The position numbers and the translations under genes are program-made. The notes under the pieces are model-generated. The model ran no database searches. It was given only the letters and a program-made list of their open reading frames with translations, and had not been told where the DNA came from. A DNA stretch of 64,000 bases, taken from Rhizobium sp. S152 (GTDB lineage: Bacteria; Pseudomonadota; Alphaproteobacteria; Rhizobiales; Rhizobiaceae). The DNA is taken from the NCBI RefSeq assembly GCF_030380735.1, contig NZ_JAUDRZ010000026.1:310001-374000 (forward strand), read 5' to 3'. Of this stretch, positions 57,490 through 64,000 are shown piece by piece (position 1 is the first letter of the stretch; each line of letters begins with the position of its first letter).

Positions 57490-58251
57490 TCAGTATGTCT
57501 TGAAGGATGCGATCGAGCGGGTGATCAGGCGATCGACATCGGCGGGATTGTCATGCTCGACGACGTAATGCTTGGTCTTGGTACCCTTCAGCGCCGCAAT
57601 CAGCTTCGGCCAATCGAGTGTGCCGTGGCCGACATCGGCCCAGCCGTCCTCGTTCTTGTTCTCGCCCGCCGGTGCGATGTCCTTGACGTGCGCCGAGGTG
57701 ATGCGCGAGCCCAGCTTCTCGATCCATGCGAAGGGATCGGCACCGCCGCGAACGACCCAGGCGATATCCGCTTCCCAGGAAATATCAGGCGCGCCTTCGA
57801 AGATGCGTTCGATCGGCAGCGAACCGTCGGCGAGCTTCACGAATTCGAAGTCGTGATTGTGCCAACCGAACTCGTAGCCGGCATCCTTGTAGGGCTTGCT
57901 CATTTCCTGCAGGCGCTTGCCGAAGGCCAGCCAGCCGGCCCCATCGGTCGGGCGCTCATCGGCAGCCAGATGCGGCGCATAGATGGAATCCATGCCGAGG
58001 ATCTTGGCGATGTTCAGCGACTTCTGCACTTCGCCGTCGAGGAAATCGGGGCTGAAGTGGCCGCTCGCCATCACGAGGCTGTTCTTGTCGAGCTCGGCGC
58101 GCAGGCTGTTCAGGCCGGCATCGTCGAGATCGGCATAGATGCCGCCGAAGCCTTCGACTTCCTGATAGCCGGCCTTGCCGAGCTTTTCGAAGATCGCCGA
58201 ATAGGGCTGGAAGTTGCGGGCGCTGTAAAGCTGGAAACTCAGTTTCGTCAT
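57490..58251 (-). CDS. Sugar phosphate isomerase/epimerase (xylose isomerase-like TIM barrel)
   Basis: A 253-residue AP-endonuclease-2-fold enzyme. Metal-site residues are visible in EFGWHNHDFEF, WEADIAWVVRGG, and ITSAHVKDIAP. These proteins interconvert keto and aldo sugars or dehydrate keto-inositols. The start MTKLSFQLYSARNF at 58251 is the typical N-terminus; a few residues upstream are unconserved. It stands 42 bp after the GH2 gene and 8 bp before the Gfo/Idh gene, in the same operon. Confidence 0.9.
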   Translation of the reverse strand: MTKLSFQLYSARNFQPYSAIFEKLGKAGYQEVEGFGGIYADLDDAGLNSLRAELDKNSLVMASGHFSPDFLDGEVQKSLNIAKILGMDSIYAPHLAADERPTDGAGWLAFGKRLQEMSKPYKDAGYEFGWHNHDFEFVKLADGSLPIERIFEGAPDISWEADIAWVVRGGADPFAWIEKLGSRITSAHVKDIAPAGENKNEDGWADVGHGTLDWPKLIAALKGTKTKHYVVEHDNPADVDRLITRSIASFKTY

Positions 58252-58293
58252 ACTATCCTCCTCGGGCCTCGTGCCCATTCATTTCAATCAGGA

Positions 58294-60759
58294 TCAATCC
58301 ACGGACTGACAGGACTGCAGGTCGTAGAAGCGGAAATCCGGCAGGGCGCCATCAGCAAGCGGCGTGGCCGGGGTGAAGGTGATGCGACGCGTCTCGCCCG
58401 CCGCCAGATCGAAGGCATTGTCGGAATACTTGCCGTCGGTCTCGGTCTCGATCATCACGAAGAGCGCAAGTCCCTTGGCGGTGACGTTGAGGCAGACGGA
58501 GCCGTCTTCCTCGACATATTGGTGCGTGACCATCAGCCCCGCGGGCTCAAGCTCCAGCGACTTGTAGGTGCCGTGCACATGATGCCCCTCGCCGCCCATG
58601 CCGTTCGACGCGGTGAAGCGCCAGGCAAGCAGGCTTCCGTCAGGGATATCGGAGACGTCGATGCTGGTGGCCGTCACCGCCGCATCCGGCGTGCAGACGG
58701 CCTGAACGTCCTTCAGGTGCGTGCGAACGCCCTTCATGTCGAGGACGGAGATCGACAGGTCGACGCTCACCTCGTCGACGGTATCGTTGACCAGCGAGAA
58801 ACGGATTGCGTTGCCGTCCTCGTCCGGGATCGCCGCCACCGCCACCGGCTGGAAGAAGCGCTTGACCAGATAGTGCATTGCCTTCCAGCGGCCGCCGTAA
58901 TCGAGGCTCGACCACGAGGCCACCGGCCAGGTGTCGTTGAGCTGCCAGTAGATCGTACCCATGCAATGCGGCTTCAGCGAGCGCCAGTATTCCACCGCCG
59001 TCTTGATCGCGAGACCCTGCTGGATTTGGCTGAGATAGACGAAATTCGGGAAATCCTTCGGGAAGCGGAAGTAGCGGAACATCGTGCCGGCGATGCGCTC
59101 GTTTCCGCCGGCGTTCTTCTGGTGGAGCTCCATCACCGGCGACGCGACGTTCATGTCCTTGGCCTCGGCATAGGTCTTGATGACGGGCAGCGAGGTGTAG
59201 GACTGGAAGCCGAATTCCGAGCAGAAGCGCGGGCGAACGGAACGGTAATTGTCGAACGACTTGTTCTCGTGCCAGACCGACCAGTAGTGCATGTCGCCGG
59301 AGCCATCGGCATGCCAGGCATCGCCGAAATCGAGGTAGCCAGAGGCAGGGCTCGACGGCCACCAGATCGCATCGGGAGCGGCCTTCTTCATCGCCTGCTC
59401 GATCACCCGGTTGAGGCGGTCGTAGGAGACGAGATAGCGGTCGCGGTCGTTGCGGGATTCCTCGAACCAGGTCAGAGCACCAACAAGTTCATTGTCGCCG
59501 CACCAGAGCGCGATCGACGGGTGCGAATTCAGGCGGCGGACCTGATAGTCGACCTCGAGCGCGACGTTGTCGAGGAAGTCCTCTGTCGAGGGATAGAGGT
59601 TGCAGGCAAACATGAAGTCCTGCCAGACCATCAGGCCGAGACGGTCGCAGAGATCGTAGAAATGATCATGCTCGTAGAAACCGCCGCCCCACACACGGAT
59701 CATGTTCATGTTGGCCGCTTTGGCCGACTGCAGCAGATCCTCGGTCTTCTCGGGCGACGACAGCGAAAACAGCGCGTCCGCCGGGATCCAGTTGGCGCCG
59801 CGGCAGAAGATCTCGCGGCCGTTGACCTTCAGCGCAAAGCGCGCACCGGCCGCGTCCGGCGTGGTGATCAGCTCGACGGTGCGAAGACCGATCTGCCTGG
59901 TGACGGCATCGGACGGCAGATCGACGGCCAGCTCATAGAGCGCCTGCTCGCCGCTACCGGCAGGCCACCAGAGCCGCGGCTTGGCGATCTCGAAGACATG
60001 GTTGACGACCGTCTCGCCCGCGCCGACGCCGACGTCGAGCCGCACCCGCTCGCCGTCGAGCGAGAAATGGACGGGCACGATGCCGGGGGTCTTGGCAAAC
60101 AGCGTCGCCGTGACCTTGAGATCGACGGACCCGTCGGCATTGTGCACCTGCCGTGCGGTGACATGCTCAATGCGGGCGGTATCGAGACGGCGCAGCGCGA
60201 TCGTGCCGTAAAGCCCGAGCGGTGCAATCGCGATGTTCCAGTCCCAGCCGAAATGGCATTGCGGCTTGCGCAGCATGTTGCCGTTGGGGATCGGCGAATT
60301 GCCGGTCGAATAGGGAATGTAGAAGGGCTGCTTGCCCTGCCGTTCGGCCCCGGCGGCGATGCTCGAATGCAGGATGATGCGGATGACGTTGTCGCCGGCC
60401 TTCAGCAGGCTGCCGACATCGGGCCGGTAGCGCCGGAAGCTGTTGTCGGCGACGAGCGCCGGCGAGCCGTTGATGAAGACGGCGGCCACCGTGTCGAGAT
60501 AGTCGATATCGAGATACCAGTCGCCATCAGGCTCGGCGATGGTGAAGCTGCGCTCCAGCGCCCAGTCCTTATGCGCCACCCATTGCACCGCCTCCTCGTT
60601 TCGTCCGAAATAGGGATCGGGAATGAGCTTGGCGGCATGCAGCGCCGAATGCACGTCGCCGGGAAGCGTGATCGGCGCGGTGATTTCACCATCCGTGGAG
60701 GTGAGCTTCCACGAGCCTGCGAGGTCGAGGTTGAACCCGTTGGTGGGCAAGGATGTCAT
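58294..60759 (-). CDS. Glycoside hydrolase family 2 protein, beta-mannosidase-like
   Basis: An 821-residue GH2 enzyme. The N-terminal jelly-roll sugar-binding domain (residues ~10-200) has DWYLDIDYLDTVAAVFING. An Ig-like linker and the catalytic barrel follow, with WGGGFYEHDHFYDLCDRLGLMVWQDFMFACNLYP (a landmark; the WGGG and QDF blocks are typical of beta-mannosidases). The acid/base glutamate is in LWCGDNE, and the nucleophile is probably in FCSEFGFQS. There is no signal peptide, so it is cytoplasmic. It would hydrolyse terminal mannosides or related beta-linked sugars brought in by the ABC importer of the same operon. Confidence 0.9.
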   Translation of the reverse strand: MTSLPTNGFNLDLAGSWKLTSTDGEITAPITLPGDVHSALHAAKLIPDPYFGRNEEAVQWVAHKDWALERSFTIAEPDGDWYLDIDYLDTVAAVFINGSPALVADNSFRRYRPDVGSLLKAGDNVIRIILHSSIAAGAERQGKQPFYIPYSTGNSPIPNGNMLRKPQCHFGWDWNIAIAPLGLYGTIALRRLDTARIEHVTARQVHNADGSVDLKVTATLFAKTPGIVPVHFSLDGERVRLDVGVGAGETVVNHVFEIAKPRLWWPAGSGEQALYELAVDLPSDAVTRQIGLRTVELITTPDAAGARFALKVNGREIFCRGANWIPADALFSLSSPEKTEDLLQSAKAANMNMIRVWGGGFYEHDHFYDLCDRLGLMVWQDFMFACNLYPSTEDFLDNVALEVDYQVRRLNSHPSIALWCGDNELVGALTWFEESRNDRDRYLVSYDRLNRVIEQAMKKAAPDAIWWPSSPASGYLDFGDAWHADGSGDMHYWSVWHENKSFDNYRSVRPRFCSEFGFQSYTSLPVIKTYAEAKDMNVASPVMELHQKNAGGNERIAGTMFRYFRFPKDFPNFVYLSQIQQGLAIKTAVEYWRSLKPHCMGTIYWQLNDTWPVASWSSLDYGGRWKAMHYLVKRFFQPVAVAAIPDEDGNAIRFSLVNDTVDEVSVDLSISVLDMKGVRTHLKDVQAVCTPDAAVTATSIDVSDIPDGSLLAWRFTASNGMGGEGHHVHGTYKSLELEPAGLMVTHQYVEEDGSVCLNVTAKGLALFVMIETETDGKYSDNAFDLAAGETRRITFTPATPLADGALPDFRFYDLQSCQSVD

Positions 60760-60873
60760 AGCACTGTCCGATCAGGCCGCTCTTGGGAAAACCCGTCACC
60801 GGGCTGCGACCGAATGTGGTATTGGAAGAACGGGCGGAACCGCTTGGGACGGCCCCTCCCGCAGCGTAATCGT

Positions 60874-61971
60874 CTAGAGGCGCTGTTCCGTCTCGGCGTC
60901 GAAGATCGACGCCAGCGACATGTCGAAGCCGAGCTTGACCGCGCTGCCCGGATTGAAGCGGCGGGCACCGTTGATGCGCACCGCCATCGTATGCCCGGCA
61001 TGCTTCAACCAAAGCAGGTTGTCGGCACCCATCGGCTCCTCGATATCGACGGTCGCGTCATGAACCTCGGCGCCGAGGTTCTCGTTGACCTTGATATGCT
61101 CCGGCCGCACGCCGAGCGTCACCTTGCGGCCAGCCTGCAGCGGCCCGTTGGCCTCATAGGCATCGACGTTGAAATCGACGCCGTTGGCGGTAAACACGGT
61201 GGCATCGCCCCGCTTGGCAATCTCGCCGCGCAGGAAATTCATCGACGGCGAGCCGATGAAGCCGGCGACGAACAGGCTCTTCGGCTTGTTGTAGATCGTC
61301 GTCGGATCGGCAAGCTGCTGGATCTCGCCGTTCTTCATGATCGCGATGCGATCGGCCAGCGTCAGCGCCTCGATCTGGTCGTGCGTGACGTAAATCATCG
61401 TGTTCTTCAACGACTGGTGCAGCCGCTTGATCTCGACGCGGAGTTCCGAACGCAGCTTGGCATCGAGGTTGGAAAGCGGCTCGTCGAACAGGAACACGTC
61501 GACATCGCGCACCAGCGCACGGCCGATCGCCACGCGCTGACGCTGGCCGCCGGAAAGCTCCGCCGGCTTGCGCTTCAGGAGCGGCTGGATCTGCAGGATT
61601 TCCGAGGCGCGAGCCACGCGCTTGTCGATATCGGATTGCGGGATCTTGGCGACCTGCAGCCCGAAGGAGAGGTTCTTCTCCACCGTCATCTGCGGATAGA
61701 GCGCGTAGGACTGGAACACCATGCCAATGCCCCGGTCCTTGGGCTCTTCCCAGGTGACGTTGCGGCCCTTGATGTGGATCTGTCCCTCGCTGATGTCGAG
61801 CAGGCCGGCGATGCAGTTGAGCAGGGTCGACTTGCCGCAGCCGGAGGAACCGAGCAGCACCAGGAACTCGCCGTCGTTGATCTCCAGATTGAGATCCTTG
61901 AGCACGCTGACGGCGCCGAAGTTCAGCGAAAGGTCTTTGATTGATACGCTTGAATTCATCGATGAGGTCAT
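60874..61971 (-). CDS. Sugar ABC transporter ATPase (UgpC/MsmK type)
   Basis: A 365-residue ATPase with Walker A LLGSSGCGKSTL, signature LSGGQRQRV and Walker B VFLFDEPLSNLDA. A C-terminal TOBE/MOP-like domain (~240-365) has the VRPEHI motif. It is the type that powers CUT1 oligosaccharide importers, made of two copies with the two permeases encoded upstream. An alternative ATG four codons in (MNSS) is possible. The permease gene ends 3 bases before its start. Confidence 0.93.
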   Translation of the reverse strand: MTSSMNSSVSIKDLSLNFGAVSVLKDLNLEINDGEFLVLLGSSGCGKSTLLNCIAGLLDISEGQIHIKGRNVTWEEPKDRGIGMVFQSYALYPQMTVEKNLSFGLQVAKIPQSDIDKRVARASEILQIQPLLKRKPAELSGGQRQRVAIGRALVRDVDVFLFDEPLSNLDAKLRSELRVEIKRLHQSLKNTMIYVTHDQIEALTLADRIAIMKNGEIQQLADPTTIYNKPKSLFVAGFIGSPSMNFLRGEIAKRGDATVFTANGVDFNVDAYEANGPLQAGRKVTLGVRPEHIKVNENLGAEVHDATVDIEEPMGADNLLWLKHAGHTMAVRINGARRFNPGSAVKLGFDMSLASIFDAETEQRL

Positions 61972-61974
61972 GGA

Positions 61975-62913
61975 TCAGCCTTTCACTGCGCCGGCGGCAA
62001 TGCCGCGGACGAACAGGCGTCCCGAGACGAAATACACGACGAGCGGCACCAGACCCGTGAGGATCGTTGCGGCCATGTTGACGTTGTATTCCTTCACGCC
62101 CTGGACGGAATTGACGATGTTGTTGAGCTGCACGGTCATCGGATAGGTATCCGGCCGGGTGAAGACCACGCCGAACAGGAAGTCGTTCCAGATGCCGGTG
62201 ATCTGCAGGATCATGGCGACGACGAAGATCGGCAGCGACATCGGCACCATGATCTTCAAGAAGATCTGCCAGAAGCCGGCGCCATCGACGCGGGCGGCCT
62301 TGAACAGCTCCTGCGGCAGCGATGCGAAATAGTTGCGGAAGAGCAGCGTCAGGATCGGCATACCGAAGATCGAATGCACGATGATCAGACCGGTCAGCGT
62401 CCCGTAGATGCCGATTTCCCTGAGCACGATGACGATCGGGTAGATCATCACCTGGTAGGGAATGAAGGCGCCGATGACGAGGATCGAGAAGAACAGTTCC
62501 GAACTCTTGAAGCGCCAGTTGGCCAGCGCGTAGCCGTTGACCGAGGCAATCGCGATCGAGACGACGACCGAAGGCACGGTGATCCTCACCGAGTTCCAGA
62601 AACCCCGCGAAAGGCCGTCGCAGTTGAGGCCCGTGCAGGCCGTGGCCCAGGCCTTCACCCACGGCTCGAAGGTGATTTCCATCGGCGGCGAGAAGATGTT
62701 GCCCATGCGGATTTCGGGCATCCCCTTCAGCGACGTGACGATCATCACGTAGAGCGGCAGCAGGTAATAGGCGGCGGCAACGAACAGCGTGCCGTAGAGC
62801 ATGATGTTGCGCGGAGAAAGCACTCGCTTGGGCTTCGGTCCGTTTGGTCCGTCGAAGGACTTGGATGGCGACAATGCGACCTCTGCGGTCTTGAGAGCGA
62901 TGGCATCAGGCAC
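61975..62913 (-). CDS. Carbohydrate ABC transporter permease (MalG type)
   Basis: A 312-residue inner-membrane permease with six helices. The EAA loop that contacts the ATPase is EELFKAARVDGAGFWQIFLKIMVP-like (QELFKAARVDGAG seen in full), and the C-terminal FVRGIAAGAVKG is the typical MalG-type end. Its start overlaps the stop of the first permease gene by 8 bases. Together with that protein it forms the membrane pore of a CUT1 importer. Confidence 0.93.
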   Translation of the reverse strand: MPDAIALKTAEVALSPSKSFDGPNGPKPKRVLSPRNIMLYGTLFVAAAYYLLPLYVMIVTSLKGMPEIRMGNIFSPPMEITFEPWVKAWATACTGLNCDGLSRGFWNSVRITVPSVVVSIAIASVNGYALANWRFKSSELFFSILVIGAFIPYQVMIYPIVIVLREIGIYGTLTGLIIVHSIFGMPILTLLFRNYFASLPQELFKAARVDGAGFWQIFLKIMVPMSLPIFVVAMILQITGIWNDFLFGVVFTRPDTYPMTVQLNNIVNSVQGVKEYNVNMAATILTGLVPLVVYFVSGRLFVRGIAAGAVKG

Positions 62914-63811
62914 GTTTACGCCCTCCCCCGAATTCCAGATAAGCCCATGGAATGATGATGATGGCGACCGTGATCAGCATCATGGTCGAGGCGGCGAAGC
63001 CCTGCCCCAGGTTCTGTGCCTGGAACATGTAGTCGTAGACGTACTTCGCGGGCACTTCCGACGAGATACCGGGGCCGCCGGATGTCTGCGCGACGACGAG
63101 GTCGTAGACCTTGACGATGCCCGAGGCGATGATGACGAGCGTGGTGATGAAAACCGGACGCATCATCGGGATCACGATGAAGAGATAGGTCTTCCACATC
63201 GGAATGCCGTCGACGCGCGAGGCCTTCCAGATGTCCTCGTCGATGCCGCGCAGGCCGGCGAGCATCAGGCACATCACGAGCCCCGTTCCCTGCCAGAGTG
63301 CTGCGATCAGGACGCCGTAGATGACGATGCTCGGCGTATAGAGCGGATCGAAGGTGAAGCTCGTCCAGCCGAGCGAACGCACCACCGACTGCACCCCGAA
63401 TTCAGGATTGAGCACCCACTGCCAGACAAGGCCCGTGACGATGAAGGACAGTGCGAAGGGGTAGAGGAAGATGGTGCGGAAGGCGTTTTCGAAGCGGATC
63501 TTCTGGTCCATCAGGGCGGCCAGCGTGAAGCCGATCACCAGGCTGAAGATCAGCGAGAAGATGCCGTAGATGGCGAGGTTTTCGATGGAGACAATCCATC
63601 GCGGCGCGGCCCAGAGCCGATGATACTGGTCGAAACCAACGAAGCTCATCCTTGGCAGGAGCTTCGAGTTGGTGAAGGAATAGAACACCGTCCAGAGTGT
63701 CCCGCCGAGGAAGATGACCAGGGCGGTGAGAATCATCGGGATCGATGCGATTTTGGAATTCAGATTGCGCAGCAACTGATTTGGCCGGCCTGCTTTCGCT
63801 GGACCCGTCAT
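62906..63811 (-). CDS. Carbohydrate ABC transporter permease (MalF type)
   Basis: A 301-residue permease with six helices and the EAA loop DEDIWKASRVDGIPMWKTYL. The N-terminal basic segment and first helix (SIPMILTALVIFLGGTLW) are typical of MalF/UgpA proteins of Rhizobiaceae. The start at 63811 (MTGPAKAGRPN) is preceded by GGAGGAAAC, a very good ribosome binding site. The binding-protein gene is expected just right of the window; a hairpin in between suggests that permease expression is lowered relative to it. Confidence 0.92.
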   Translation of the reverse strand: MTGPAKAGRPNQLLRNLNSKIASIPMILTALVIFLGGTLWTVFYSFTNSKLLPRMSFVGFDQYHRLWAAPRWIVSIENLAIYGIFSLIFSLVIGFTLAALMDQKIRFENAFRTIFLYPFALSFIVTGLVWQWVLNPEFGVQSVVRSLGWTSFTFDPLYTPSIVIYGVLIAALWQGTGLVMCLMLAGLRGIDEDIWKASRVDGIPMWKTYLFIVIPMMRPVFITTLVIIASGIVKVYDLVVAQTSGGPGISSEVPAKYVYDYMFQAQNLGQGFAASTMMLITVAIIIIPWAYLEFGGGRKRA

Positions 63812-63889
63812 TGTGTTTCCTCCTGACACGCACTTGTGACCGAGAGCAGCAGCCGATGCCGGACACCGCTCCCGTCTCTTCCCTCCCCG

Positions 63890-63926
63890 GATGATCCCGG
63901 CCGCATCCTCCGCGGCCGGGATCATC
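63890..63926 (-). promoter_or_regulatory. Large intergenic hairpin upstream of the permease genes
   Basis: GATGATCCCGGCCGC and GCGGCCGGGATCATC form a perfect 15-bp stem around a 7-base loop. There is no T-run on either side. In ABC operons such hairpins lie between the binding-protein gene and the permeases, where they stabilise the upstream message and reduce read-through. That role is inferred, as the upstream gene is outside the window. Confidence 0.6.
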
Positions 63927-64000
63927 GGGAAAGAGCTGATGCGGCCCCAATCGCCTCACGGCGCTTGCGGCGAATCCGGCTTCCCGTTCCTGGGCGAAAA

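Overview
The window is high-GC, densely coded chromosomal DNA from an alphaproteobacterium, most likely a member of the Rhizobiaceae (Rhizobium, Agrobacterium, Ensifer or a close relative). Reasons: a DivJ/PleC-type histidine kinase, a UvrB with long rhizobial-style extensions, a cobT-cobS-DUF1289-aspartic protease cluster, a Zur-ZnuABC locus with a COG0523 GTPase, GC-rich intergenic palindromes of the rhizobial RIME/RPE type, and a large sugar ABC transporter plus glycosidase operon. No rRNA, convincing tRNA, CRISPR array, integrase or IS transposase was seen.

Layout. 1-5.9 kb: 5' part of a sulfonate-type ABC binding protein, a 3-hydroxyisobutyrate-type dehydrogenase, an orphan tail-anchored protein next to a gene stub, an Lrp regulator, a secreted nuclease overlapping a uracil-DNA glycosylase, and a membrane histidine kinase. 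6-12.9 kb: VOC protein, MYG1 protein, GNAT-dgkA pair, divergent cobT and cobS, DUF1289, a membrane aspartic protease, and an FAD oxidase. 12.9-22 kb: ABC-2 exporter, a possible structured RNA ended by a terminator, an extensin-family protein, a PLP decarboxylase divergent from an AraC regulator, then a heme-binding protein/SDR/NTF2 group. 22-36 kb: membrane hydrolase, choloylglycine-type hydrolase with an outer-membrane protein, class III cyclase, thioesterase, 2OG oxygenase, methyltransferase, SRPBCC/ArsR, the exported DUF1501/DUF1800 pair, a DUF486 protein, a GGDEF gene fused by deletion to the start of an MFS gene, and an MFS carrier.

36.6-45.3 kb is the most unusual stretch. uvrB carries an intergenic-type palindrome inside its reading frame. 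It is followed by an AT-rich island with an AvcD-type anti-phage dCTP deaminase and a tightly coupled, possibly DUF488-like small gene, and then by two ~145-bp direct repeats flanking an SDR gene. Orphan proteins and a cold-shock gene follow.

45.5-53.3 kb: dusA, a fumarylacetoacetate hydrolase-family gene, a gamma-carbonic anhydrase, then the zinc locus: zur-znuB-znuC divergent from znuA, a COG0523 GTPase and a tiny cysteine protein, with candidate Zur boxes at both promoters. ZnuC has an expanded His-rich tail encoded by a 21-bp tandem repeat.

53.5-64 kb: a carbohydrate-use region read leftward. A GH43 enzyme has its own unit. An ABC importer (two permeases, ATPase) is followed by a GH2 beta-mannosidase-like enzyme, sugar isomerase, Gfo/Idh/MocA dehydrogenase and aldo/keto reductase, ending at a strong terminator. 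The transporter probably imports oligosaccharides that the downstream enzymes cut and oxidise.
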